Made by a program: the position numbers and the translations under genes. The notes beneath the pieces were generated by a model that was not told where the DNA came from, did not search any database, and saw only the letters and a list, made by a program, of their open reading frames with translations. From positions 1-64,000 of the forward strand of contig DASQIH010000170.1 in assembly GCA_035631655.1 (NCBI GenBank): 64,000 nt of DNA, written 5' to 3'. Positions 9,155-18,316 of this stretch are shown piece by piece (positions within the stretch are counted from its first letter, which is position 1; every line of letters starts with the position of its first letter). This DNA comes from Gp1-AA122 sp035631655. Lineage in GTDB: Bacteria > Acidobacteriota > Terriglobia > Terriglobales > Acidobacteriaceae.

Positions 9155-10945
9155 GTGATTGTTTTGTCTAGGCGTTCCAAACTCTGGTTGCTGGCGACTA
9201 TTGTGTTGGTTGCAGCCCAGGCGTTTGCCGCCCTGCTGATTCCCCGCGGCTACGGACTGACCGCCTTCAGCGACCTCCTGCAAGCGCTGCTGCTGCTCTC
9301 CGGCACTCTGGCTCTGGTTCCCAATGTCCTCGCCACTCGCGGACGTACTCGTGGGTTCTGGGTGCTGATGGCGGTTGGAGTAGCGTTCTGGTTCAGCTAT
9401 CAGTTGTGCTGGATCTATTTCGAGGTTTATCGCCGCCAGGAATTACCAGCTCTGTTTAGTGGAGACATAATCCTGTTTCTCCACATCGTCCCCATGATGG
9501 CCGCGCTCGCGTTGCAACCACAGCGGCAGCAGGATGACCGCACCACGCGGCTGGGCTCCCTGGATTTCACGCTTTTGCTGGTCTGGTGGGTTTACCTGTA
9601 TCTGTTTACCGTCATCCCGTGGCTCGCCTATCCCAATGAATTGTCCTATCAGCAGAATCTGAACGCAATTTACCTGGCAGAAAAAATAGTGTTTCTCGCA
9701 GGACTGGCCCTGGTGTGGACGCGCAGCTCGCCTTCCTGGAAAACGATTTATGGGCAGCTGTTTGGCGCCAGTCTCACTTATTCCCTCAGTTCTTATGTGG
9801 CCACCTGGGCCATTCAGAAGCACGTCTATTACACGGGCAGCCTGTACGACATTCCCCTGGTGGTATCCATGGGATGGTTCACGGTCTTCGCCTTGCTGGC
9901 CCGCGAAATCCCACCGCGCCAGGAACGGACGCTGGCAACGGGGCATGGCGTATGGGTGGCGCGACTGGGCATGGCGGCCATCTTCTCATTGCCTCTTTTT
10001 GCCGCCTCGGCGCTTCTTGGCCACGCGGCCCCCGGCAGCGTGCAGAAGTTCCGCCTGTTGCTAACCCTGGGTGCGATCATGGTGATGGGCGCCATGGTCT
10101 TTCTCAAGCAGCACCTGCTCGACCGGGAGTTACTTGGCCTCTTGCGAGCGTCCCAGAATTCGTTTGAGGACTTGAAGCGGCTGCAGGCACAACTGGTGCA
10201 GTCAGAGAAACTGGCTTCGTTGGGTCAGTTGGTAGGAGGAGCGGCCCATGAGCTGAACAATCCGCTCACCGCCATGCTCGGCTATGCCGATCTGCTGGCC
10301 TGCTCCGATTTGAACCATGAGCAGCGTTCGCTGGCCGACAAAATCGGGCAGCAGGTGCGCCGGACCAAGGCACTAGTGGCCAGCTTGCTCAGCTTCGCGA
10401 AACAAGCGCCCGGGCAGAAGGTGCCCGTGGACATCAACGTCCTGGCGCAGACCGCAGTGAAGCTCTTTCAGCCGCACTTACGTGCCCGCAAGATCGAGGT
10501 CCGCACCCAACTCGCAACCAAGCTGCCAGCCGTGCTGGGCGATTCCAACCAGTTGCTGCAGGTGTTCATGCACATCAGCAATAATGCCTTACAAGCCCTG
10601 GAGGAAAGGGGCGGCGGAATCTTCATCATCACTACCGAGCGGGACGGCGACAAGGTTGTGCTGGAATTCTGCGACAACGGTCCGGGCGCGCAGCAACCGG
10701 ACCGGGTGTTCGACCCTTTCTACACCACCAAGCCGGTCGGCCAGGGAACCGGACTCGGCCTGAGCGCATGCTACGGCATCGTGCAGGAACACAAGGGCAA
10801 GATTTCCTGTCACAACCGGCCGGAGGGCGGCGCCGTGTTTCGTATCGAACTTCCTGCCCTCGGCGCGAACCAGACCTCGTTCTCGGATGAATCAAAGCCA
10901 AGAGCGGCGGGAGCAGCGGTCGGATTATCGTCACCCGAAAACTGA
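9155..10945 (+). CDS. Orphan membrane histidine kinase (HisKA + HATPase_c)
   Basis: A 596-residue protein with eight to ten hydrophobic segments over the first ~330 residues. A short coiled region (ASQNSFEDLKRLQAQLVQSE) precedes the HisKA box LASLGQLVGGAAHELNNPLT with the phospho-accepting His. The HATPase_c domain has the N box HISNNALQALEERG, the G1 box FCDNGPGA and G2 GQGTGLGLSACYGI. This is the NtrB/hybrid-type cytoplasmic core. No receiver gene is adjacent. It is divergent from the NarX-like kinase and convergent with the broken S9 peptidase gene. The GTG start lacks a strong ribosome-binding site. Confidence 0.9.
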   Translation: MIVLSRRSKLWLLATIVLVAAQAFAALLIPRGYGLTAFSDLLQALLLLSGTLALVPNVLATRGRTRGFWVLMAVGVAFWFSYQLCWIYFEVYRRQELPALFSGDIILFLHIVPMMAALALQPQRQQDDRTTRLGSLDFTLLLVWWVYLYLFTVIPWLAYPNELSYQQNLNAIYLAEKIVFLAGLALVWTRSSPSWKTIYGQLFGASLTYSLSSYVATWAIQKHVYYTGSLYDIPLVVSMGWFTVFALLAREIPPRQERTLATGHGVWVARLGMAAIFSLPLFAASALLGHAAPGSVQKFRLLLTLGAIMVMGAMVFLKQHLLDRELLGLLRASQNSFEDLKRLQAQLVQSEKLASLGQLVGGAAHELNNPLTAMLGYADLLACSDLNHEQRSLADKIGQQVRRTKALVASLLSFAKQAPGQKVPVDINVLAQTAVKLFQPHLRARKIEVRTQLATKLPAVLGDSNQLLQVFMHISNNALQALEERGGGIFIITTERDGDKVVLEFCDNGPGAQQPDRVFDPFYTTKPVGQGTGLGLSACYGIVQEHKGKISCHNRPEGGAVFRIELPALGANQTSFSDESKPRAAGAAVGLSSPEN

Positions 10946-10948
10946 GCG

Positions 10949-13091
10949 CTACTTTGTCGGGCTCGGCTTCAGCATGCGGTCAAAGAAATCTGCAGCCGCT
11001 GCATAAGCTCGCATCCACGACTTCCACATCAGGAACCCATGAATTTCGTCGGGAAAGACCAGCAGTTCCACGGGCACGTGGTTCTCTCGCAGTCTCTGGG
11101 CCAGATCTACAGTCTGACTGAAGGGAACGTTGCGGTCATCATCGCCCTGAATCAAAAGCACGGGCGACTTCCACTGCGCCACAGATGCATTGGGCGAAGA
11201 CTCGAACGCCAGTTTTTCGGCTTCGGCTTTGTCGGGAGCACCCGCCTCGCGCTCCCAATGGGGAAGGAAGGCGGACCAGTCGTGCAGTCCGTGCAGGTCC
11301 GTGCAGGTCAACCCCGGCAGCAAAAATGTCGGAGTTGCGCGCCAAGCCCAACGCAGTCAGAAGTCCACCATACGAGCCTCCCCACAATCCAATTTTCTTT
11401 TTGTCGACAATGTCGAGACCCTGCATATATTTCGCACCGGCCACTACGTCCTTATATTCGGAGGAACCGCGCCACCCCGCGTTGGCGGGCTCGCGGAAGG
11501 CGCGCCCATACATGATGCCCAGACGATAATTGACGGAGAGCACCACATATCCGCGGCTGGCTAGGTACTCATTCATGGCATAGGCATTGTGGTAGTAATC
11601 CATGTAATGAAACCCGAGCATCATCTGCCGGATTGGGCCGCCATGGAGGAAGATCACTGCCGGCCCGGGTTGAGTGCGGCGGTTTGGAATGAATAGCTGA
11701 CCACGAATCTCGAGTCCATCTTCGCTTTTGAAAATGACCTCTTTGGGAACGACCAGCTGTCTTGAGGGAAAATCCGCAGGCAAAGCGGATGCCGCGATCA
11801 TTCCCCGGCCCTTGTCCGTGATTCGGTACGGCATGGCGGGGCTCGTAGCCGTCGAACCCAGGCACGCGAGGTAACTTCCCTGCCCCGTCTCGACCGGACT
11901 CCATTCAATCGTCTCGCCTTGCGTAATGGGGCGAGGCTTCCCTTCCGGCAGTTCCACGCGCCAAAGATGACGGCGATCCACGTCGCCCTGGTTTGACGAA
12001 TACAGCACTGACTTCTTATCTTCGGGCAGAGTTACGTCTTCCACTTCGAACTGTCCCGGCGTGAGCAGGACGGGCTTACCGCCAGACGTTGAAATGGAAT
12101 AGAGATGATTCCAGCCGTCCTGCTCCGAGGCGAACACAATGCGATCATTCGCCGGAAACAGGAAAGAAGTCTCCGCGGTAAAGCGGGGAAAAGAATCGTC
12201 GGGCTGATCGCCGCTGTGCCAGATTTCTCGCCCGTTGCCCGTCGCGTCTGCTACCCAGATGGCCCAGGGCACGACCCGTGGTGGAATCAGCGGCAATTTT
12301 CCCCCGATGCCGGGCAAGCGGATAAATGCGATCTGTCGCCCATCGGGCGACCAGCGCGGATAGATGTCGCGATCGACGCTGGGCGACAGGTAACGCACCG
12401 AATCGCGCCCGAAGTCATAGACCGCGATGAAGCTGTGATCCTCGCGATGGCTGACAAAGGCAATTTCCCGCCCGTCGGGAGACCACTTGGGATTGACATT
12501 CTCGCCGCGCACATCGGTCAACTGATGACCCGGTGTCGCTCCCGAAACCGGCGCGATCCACAACTGTTTCCGAGCCGCCCACAGCGCGAACTGTCCGTCG
12601 GGCGAAAGCTCGATGTCTTCGCAGCCCTCTTCCCCGCAACCCATTTCGCCTAGCAGACGCGGAGCATCGCCGTCCACGTCCATGGCCCAGACCTGCTGCT
12701 TGCGCGGCGAAACGCCGCTGGTGGGATCGGCAACCCGGCCAGCTTCATTCGTTTCCGAGCCGCGGGCATAGACCACAGTCCGGCCTTCCGGCGTTAGTCG
12801 CAGACTGGCGATCGGCTCGCCGTCGTCTCCCGCATAGTGAGTGATCTGCTGCGCTCGGAAGTTAGGGCCATCGGCAATCCAGACGTTGCGTGCGCCTTTA
12901 GCATCGAAGACCCACGCTATTCGCGGCGCATGAGCAGCGGCCACAAGGTTCGAAGGAAACGGTGAACTCATCACCTGTTCCAGCGTAAAGGTCTGTGCGT
13001 AAGCGGAAGAGGTGAGAAGGATGACCAGAGTAGCGAAATAGACCGTTCGGACCAATGACTGCGTGCGGGAACATGTGCGCTTGTCTGTCAT
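10949..13091 (-). pseudogene. S9 (DPP-IV/prolyl-oligopeptidase-like) peptidase, frameshifted
   Basis: Exported serine peptidase with signal TVYFATLVILLTSSAYAQ, a beta-propeller with PD40-like repeats (NPKWSPDGREIAFVSHRED, YPRWSPDGRQIAFIRL) and a C-terminal hydrolase domain. The nucleophile is in GLWGGSYGGLLTALG in the first frame. The acid/His part (LLIQGDDDRNVPF and FPDEIHGFLMW) lies in another frame. The shift is caused by a perfect 10-bp tandem duplication at 11288-11307; removing one copy restores GVDLHGLHDWSAF and an open frame of 711 codons including the stop. As read, the triad is split and the first frame ends at 11139. Either a recent slippage mutation or a sequencing/assembly error. 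Confidence 0.9.
11288..11307. repeat. Perfect 10-bp tandem duplication inside the S9 peptidase gene
   Basis: TCCGTGCAGG occurs twice in direct succession (11288-11297, 11298-11307), preceded by a partial third copy (GTGCAG at 11282). The extra 10 bp causes the frame change between the Ser part and the Asp/His part of the catalytic domain. Confidence 0.95.
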
Positions 13092-13189
13092 GGCGCCAAC
13101 AGCCTACCGTACGCTTTCCGGATTTGCCAAGTGGAGGTAAGTGTGTCGCCTCACGATGTGTTCACTGGCGGGATTTACCGGCGACGAAC

Positions 13190-13195
13190 TATAAT
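13190..13195 (+). promoter_or_regulatory. Candidate -10 box upstream of the M28 peptidase
   Basis: An exact TATAAT lies 53 bp before ATG 13248. No good -35 hexamer lies 16-18 bp upstream, so this is only a candidate. Confidence 0.35.
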
Positions 13196-13247
13196 GCGCA
13201 ACTCTGCGCGTGTTGATTCCCACGTTCGCATCTACCGGAGGATCGCA

Positions 13248-15518
13248 ATGGCTCATCGTCTGCTGCCGCTTCTGGCTGTGCTTGTGTTCTGCCTCACGGT
13301 TTCCGCCGCGATCGGCGATGATCAGGCTTTGCCCGGATATTCGGCCGATTCTGCCCGCGCCGAGCGGGAATGGGAGACGAAGTTCCGCGCCATCCCCAGC
13401 CCCGACAATCAGCGCGACTACATGAAGCGGCTCTCGGCGCGCCCGCATAACGTTGGCACACCTTATGACAAGGACAACGCCGAGTGGCTGCTCGCCAAGA
13501 TGAAGGAGTGGGGTCTGGATGCCCACATCGAGAGCTTCGACGTGCTCTTTCCTACTCCCAAAGAGCGCGCCGTCGAACTCGTAGAGCCCACCAAGTTCAC
13601 GGCCTCGCTGCAGGAACCGCCGGTCGCGGTTGACCCAACCTCCAATCAGCAGTCCGACCAACTTCCGACCTACAACGCATACTCCGTCGATGGCGATGTC
13701 ACGGCGCCGCTGGTGTACGTCAATTACGGCGTTCCCGACGATTACGAAAAGCTGGACCGGTTGGGCGTCTCGGTAAAAGGCGCGATCGTGATCGCCCGCT
13801 ATGGCCAGTCCTGGCGCGGCATCAAGCCCAAGGTGGCCGCCGAGCATGGAGCGGTCGGCTGCATCATCTACTCCGACCCACGCGATGATGGCTATTTCGA
13901 GGGTGACGTTTTCCCCGAAGGTGGACTGCGCAATAAGAACGGTGTACAACGCGGCAGCGTGATGGACATGCCCATTTATCCGGGGGATCCACTTACTCCA
14001 GGTGTAGGTGCTGTTCCGGGCGCCAAGCGCCTTGAGCTGAAGGACGTCAAGACGCTCACCAAAATCCCTGTCCTGCCTATTTCCTACGGCGACGCGCAGC
14101 CGCTTCTGTCCGCGCTGAAGGGTCCCCTCGCGCCGGAAGAATGGCGTGGCGCTTTGCCGATCACCTATCACATCGGTCCCGGCCCGGCGAAGGTTCATCT
14201 CAAGGTGAAGGCCAATTGGGACATCAAGCGCCTCAATGACATCATCGTGAAAATTCCCGGCTCGACGTTTCCTGACGAGTGGATCGTCCGCGGCAACCAC
14301 CATGATGCCTGGGTGAACGGCGCCGAAGATCCCATCGCGGGCGCTGTGGCGCTGCTGGAAGAAGCCCGCGCGCTGGGCGAAGTTCAGAAGCAAGGCTGGA
14401 AGCCGAAGCGCACGATCATCTACTGCCTCTGGGACGGCGAGGAACCTGGACTGCTCGGCTCAACCGAGTGGGCAGAAACGCACGCCGACGAACTGCGCCA
14501 GCACGATGCCGTCTACCTCAACACCGACGGCAATGGACGCGGCTACCTTTTTGTCGGCGGCTCGCACACGCTGGAGAAGTTCCTCAACGGCGTGGCGCGC
14601 GATGTGGAAGATCCCGAGAAGAAGATCAGCGTCTGGAAGCGCGCGCAGGCGCATAAGATTGTCGAAGCCAAGACTGACGAGGACCGCAAAGAAGTGCGCC
14701 AGCGTGCCGACCTGCGAATTCCGGCGCTGGGATCGGGTTCCGACTACACGGTGTTTCTCGATCACCTGGGCATTGCCTCTGCCAACATTGGCTACGGCGG
14801 CGAAGATCGCGGAGGCATTTACCATTCAATCTACGATGATTTTTATTGGTACACGCACTTCTCCGACACGGATTTCAGCTATGGCCGCGCGCTCTCACAA
14901 ACCGTGGGCACGGCAGTCCTGCGGCTGGCCGATGCCGATCTTCTGCCTTTCGACTTCACCGATTTCGCCGACACCATCCACAAGTACGCCGACGAGCTGC
15001 AAAAACTTCTGAACAAAAAACAAGACGAGGTCACCGAGCGCAACAAGGAAATTCAGGACGGAGTTTTAACTGCCAATGCCGACCCGAAAAAACCTTATGT
15101 GCCGCCCTCGGTCGAGGAAGTACCGCCGCACTTGAACTTCGCTCCCCTGCTCAACGCTGCTGAGGCTTTGACGCGCAGTGCCGAACATTATCAGAAGGCT
15201 CTGGACAAGGTCACGAAAAACGGCGGCCTGGCGATTGGCAACGCGTCCCTGCACGATCTGAATGCCAAGCTGATTCTCAGTGAACGAAAGCTCACCAGTC
15301 CGGAAGGGCTACCGGGCAGATCCTGGTTCCAACACCTGATCTACGCTCCCGGGTTCTACACCGGCTATGGCGTCAAGACCATTCCCGGAGTCCGCGAAGC
15401 CATCGAGCAGAAGAAATGGAAAGAAGCCGATGAGCAGATGGTGCGCGTAGGCGCAATCTTGCAGGACGAAGCCGCGTTGATTGAGTCCGCAGCAGCGGAG
15501 TTGGAAAAGCAGCAATAG
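13248..15518 (+). CDS. M28 glutamate-carboxypeptidase-II-like (PSMA-type) exopeptidase
   Basis: About 756 residues from ATG 13248, chosen because CCGGAGGATCGCA precedes it and a signal peptide (LLPLLAVLVFCLTVSAAIG) follows at once; the frame is open back to 13131. Domain order matches GCPII: a protease-associated domain (ARYGQSWRGIKPKVAAEHGA, then YSDPRDDG), the M28 zinc peptidase (RGNHHDAWVNGAEDPIAGA, CLWDGEEPGLLGSTEW, YHSIYDDFYW), then a transferrin-receptor-like helical dimerisation domain. Expected to remove C-terminal residues from peptides in the periplasm or outside the cell. Divergent from the S9 peptidase gene. Confidence 0.93.
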   Translation: MAHRLLPLLAVLVFCLTVSAAIGDDQALPGYSADSARAEREWETKFRAIPSPDNQRDYMKRLSARPHNVGTPYDKDNAEWLLAKMKEWGLDAHIESFDVLFPTPKERAVELVEPTKFTASLQEPPVAVDPTSNQQSDQLPTYNAYSVDGDVTAPLVYVNYGVPDDYEKLDRLGVSVKGAIVIARYGQSWRGIKPKVAAEHGAVGCIIYSDPRDDGYFEGDVFPEGGLRNKNGVQRGSVMDMPIYPGDPLTPGVGAVPGAKRLELKDVKTLTKIPVLPISYGDAQPLLSALKGPLAPEEWRGALPITYHIGPGPAKVHLKVKANWDIKRLNDIIVKIPGSTFPDEWIVRGNHHDAWVNGAEDPIAGAVALLEEARALGEVQKQGWKPKRTIIYCLWDGEEPGLLGSTEWAETHADELRQHDAVYLNTDGNGRGYLFVGGSHTLEKFLNGVARDVEDPEKKISVWKRAQAHKIVEAKTDEDRKEVRQRADLRIPALGSGSDYTVFLDHLGIASANIGYGGEDRGGIYHSIYDDFYWYTHFSDTDFSYGRALSQTVGTAVLRLADADLLPFDFTDFADTIHKYADELQKLLNKKQDEVTERNKEIQDGVLTANADPKKPYVPPSVEEVPPHLNFAPLLNAAEALTRSAEHYQKALDKVTKNGGLAIGNASLHDLNAKLILSERKLTSPEGLPGRSWFQHLIYAPGFYTGYGVKTIPGVREAIEQKKWKEADEQMVRVGAILQDEAALIESAAAELEKQQ

Positions 15519-16098
15519 CCGAACGCGGGCAGCAATGCCCACGCCACACGGGCTGCCCTCCCCTGCCTGATCCCTGGAATCAAAGATTTAGCGACAAGTT
15601 TCCGTAAATCAGAGGTTCCAAAAGATTTAGGGGAAAAAGCCGTAAACCTGACCCAGGTTTGGCTCAGGCGTGTTGGTGTGGCGCGGGCGCACCCCGCGAA
15701 CATCGCGCGGGTATACCCCCTCCCCCATGCCTTGGCTCCAGGTCTCTGAAAACAAGAGATCGCGATGGGGAAGACCTCCAAAATCAATGAAAGCACGGGG
15801 CTTGCAGCAATGATCTTTGAAAATAAATGGCTTCTAGCTTCTAGCTTCTAGCCACTGACCACTGGCCACTGCGATTGTCAAAGAGCAAGACTCAGAGGCG
15901 GCGTGCAGATCACGTCTCCGGTTTCCAGTATGAACTCTGGACAAGGGAGAATGGGACATGAGTCACGAAAATATTCGGACATAAGCTCTTGCGAATCTTC
16001 TTATTCTGGATTCCGGCCCTTCTGGTTTCGACATTGGGAATGGCGTGCGTGGCGCTATTCGCATATGCGCTCGTGCATTCTTGATATGATTCGCTGCC
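15519..16098. other. 580-bp intergenic region
   Basis: No convincing gene; the short ORFs here lack a ribosome-binding site and family features. It holds a small perfect hairpin, AAACCTG-ACC-CAGGTTT (15644-15660), without a T-run, and the heptamer array at 15831-15871. Confidence 0.5.
15831..15871. repeat. Two abutting heptamer tandem arrays
   Basis: CTTCTAG is repeated three times (15831-15851), followed without a gap by CCACTGA, CCACTGG and CCACTG (15852-15871). Simple 7-bp repeats of this sort are slippage-prone. They lie in non-coding DNA between two plus-strand genes. Confidence 0.85.
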
Positions 16099-16731
16099 AT
16101 GGCCGCCCAAGATCCCGAGCGAGAACGACAACGATTAGCGAGACTCTATTCCGCAATGGATGATGGAGAGTTGGCGAAGGTCGCCGCCGACTCGGCATCA
16201 CTGACGGACATGGCTTGTGACCTATTGGAAGAGGAAATGGACCGCAGAGGGCTGGATTTCGAATCGGCCGCTTCGCCGCGCGGCCGGGATGTCGTGGAGT
16301 CGCGAGACGTGGTCACGATCCGCAAGTTCAGAGACTTGCCTGAGGCCTTGCTGGCCCAGGGTAGCCTCGAGTCCGCTGGTATCGAATGCTGGCTGACCGA
16401 CGATAACCTTGTGCGATTGGATTGGTTCATTTCTAACTTCGTTGGAGGCATCAAGCTGCAAGTGAAGAAGGAGGATGCCGAGGCGGCGAATGAGATTTTA
16501 GAGCAGCCTATTCCTGAAGATTTTGACGTAGAAGGAATCGGGGAATATCACCAACCACGTTGCCCGAAGTGCCAGTCGTTGGATGTCAGCTTTGAAGAAC
16601 TGAATAAGCCGGTTGCGTTTGCGACCGCGTATGTCGGCTTGCCTATCCCTCTTCATCGCAGGGCCTGGAGGTGTCGTTCCTGTAAGCACGAGTGGCAGGG
16701 TAGTGATTCGACCGAGGTGGAGGAAGTGTAG
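16099..16731 (+). CDS. DUF2007-type putative signal-transducing protein with zinc ribbon
   Basis: A 210-residue cytoplasmic protein. The middle part (VTIRKFRDLPEALLAQGSLE, then AGIECWLTDDN and GGIKLQVKKEDAEAANEILE) matches the DUF2007 fold, a small PII-like domain of unknown ligand. The C-terminus carries a zinc ribbon formed by CPKC and CRSC about 35 residues apart. The N-terminal ~60 residues are helical and charged, with a YSAMDDGELAKVA motif. No ribosome-binding site is obvious. Function unknown. Confidence 0.7.
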   Translation: MAAQDPERERQRLARLYSAMDDGELAKVAADSASLTDMACDLLEEEMDRRGLDFESAASPRGRDVVESRDVVTIRKFRDLPEALLAQGSLESAGIECWLTDDNLVRLDWFISNFVGGIKLQVKKEDAEAANEILEQPIPEDFDVEGIGEYHQPRCPKCQSLDVSFEELNKPVAFATAYVGLPIPLHRRAWRCRSCKHEWQGSDSTEVEEV

Positions 16732-16755
16732 CAGTGGCGCTGGCCTTCCACTCCT

Positions 16756-16985
16756 TTGTCATCCCGAGCAAGGACCGACTGGAAAGAGGAGGTCCGACTC
16801 GAGGAACTTGGTGTTTGCCGCTGCGTTGCATGTCGTCATCCTGAGCCGACTTCAGTCTGCGAAGGATCTAGAGTGCAGGATCAAGAAGTTGCACGCGAGA
16901 TCCTTCACCGGATCACGCCGGTTCAGGATAATGTTGTCGTCATGCTAGGGATCCTTCGACTCGCTCCTAATGACAGCGAGCGGGG
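16756..16985. repeat. Degenerate dispersed 'TCATCC(T/C)GAGC...GAAGGATC' repeats
   Basis: The 258-bp gap between the DUF2007 gene and rlmN contains several related pieces: TCATCCCGAGCAAGGA, TCATCCTGAGCCGACTT followed by GCGAAGGATCTAGAG, and AGGGATCCTTCGACTCG. They look like copies in both orientations of a short interspersed element. I recall similar elements between genes of other Acidobacteriota but cannot check it here. No gene is seen. Confidence 0.45.
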
Positions 16986-16989
16986 AGTG

Positions 16990-18114
16990 CTATGCCGGCT
17001 GCACCAGCTCCACCGTCCGCTTCAACTGCCCACAGGCAGCGTAAATATCTCGGCCGCGTGGACGCCGGATGAAGGTTGGAATTCCGGCAGCGATGAGAAT
17101 TTTCTGGAATTCCAGGACCCGTTGTTCTGATGGCGTGCGGAAATCGATGCCGGGCCCGGGATTCAACGCGATTAAGTTTACTTTGGCGCGCATGCCGCGA
17201 ATCAATTCGACCACCTCGCGCGCATGTTGCGCGGAGTCGTTAACTTCGTCGAGCAGCACGTATTCAAAGGTCAGGCGCTCGCGTGGTCGTAAAGGAAAAT
17301 CGCGGGCGACGGACATCAGTTTCTCGAGGTTCCACTTGCGATTAATGGGCATGAGGCGCGTGCGCAACTCGTCGTTGGACGCGTTCAAGGAAACCGCCAG
17401 CTTGGGACGGACTGGCTCGCGCCCAAAGTCGGCAATGCGCGGCACGATGCCTGCGGTGGAGACCGTCATGCGCGACTCGGGAATCCCGACGCCCTCGACC
17501 AGCAGCCGCACCGCCTTCATGAAGTTGTCGTAATTCAGAAAGGGCTCGCCCATCCCCATGAAGACCAGGTTCACGCGATCCTGCGGCGGCGAGACATGCT
17601 GGTCGTTCAACACGGCGCAGATCTGGCCCACGATTTCGCCGGGACTGAGGTTGCGTTTGACGCCCAGCAAGGCAGTCATGCAGAACTGGCAATCGACGGC
17701 ACACCCGACCTGGCTGGAAACGCAAATGGTCGCCCGATCCCATCCGCCTGAGCCCTTCTCGAGCTGGTCGCCGGCGTCGCTGCCGTCACCCGTCTCGCCC
17801 TCGTCGCCCTCGGGCATCCAGACGGTCTCAACGCTCTGGCCGTCAGCAAAGGCCATGAGGTAACGAACCGTGCCGTCGCGAGAAACGAACTTCTTTTCCA
17901 CAGCCGGCAGGACCGCTCCAAGTCCCTGGTCGCTGAGGTTGCGCCGGAAATCCTGCGGTAAGGTTGAAATTTGCTCAATAGACGCAACCCGCTGCCGGTA
18001 AAGTCCATCGAACAGCTGCTGAGCGCGGTAGCCGGGCTGCCCTACGCCCAGGACCAGCTCGCTCAGCTCTTGCAGGTCGAGGCCCAGCAGCTCGGATTGT
18101 TTACTCGGGCTCAT
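16990..18114 (-). CDS. rlmN: 23S rRNA (adenine2503-C2)/tRNA (adenine37-C2) methyltransferase RlmN
   Basis: Radical-SAM enzyme that methylates C2 of A2503 in 23S rRNA and A37 in some tRNAs. The 374-residue length is typical. The [4Fe-4S] motif C-x3-C-x2-C is in CAVDCQFCMTALLGVKRNLS. VFMGMGEPFLNYDN is the SAM-binding GEP segment and VSTAGIVPRI follows. The C-terminal YAACGQLK supplies the second catalytic Cys. It stands alone. An inverted repeat ATTAGA-TAG-TCTAAT lies just before its start (18122-18136). Confidence 0.95.
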   Translation of the reverse strand: MSPSKQSELLGLDLQELSELVLGVGQPGYRAQQLFDGLYRQRVASIEQISTLPQDFRRNLSDQGLGAVLPAVEKKFVSRDGTVRYLMAFADGQSVETVWMPEGDEGETGDGSDAGDQLEKGSGGWDRATICVSSQVGCAVDCQFCMTALLGVKRNLSPGEIVGQICAVLNDQHVSPPQDRVNLVFMGMGEPFLNYDNFMKAVRLLVEGVGIPESRMTVSTAGIVPRIADFGREPVRPKLAVSLNASNDELRTRLMPINRKWNLEKLMSVARDFPLRPRERLTFEYVLLDEVNDSAQHAREVVELIRGMRAKVNLIALNPGPGIDFRTPSEQRVLEFQKILIAAGIPTFIRRPRGRDIYAACGQLKRTVELVQPA

Positions 18115-18316
18115 GCATCTAATTAGATAGTCTAATCCCCGCTGTTAAGGAGTCCTTGCGGCGGGTGGGCACCCGGTTCGAGGCCAGTCCACTAGGCCTA
18201 AATTAAGTTATTGATAACAAAGGCGTAAAGTCCTCAGGCACACTCCTCTCCCCTGTGTCACAATAGGAGGAGATTGGGCCAGCTTCCTCGTACCTGGGCC
18301 CGTTGGGAACAATTCT

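Noticed and set aside
13104..14393. 429-codon minus-strand ORF opposite the M28 peptidase
   Set aside because: No domain features; the plus strand encodes a complete GCPII-like protein with zinc-site motifs.
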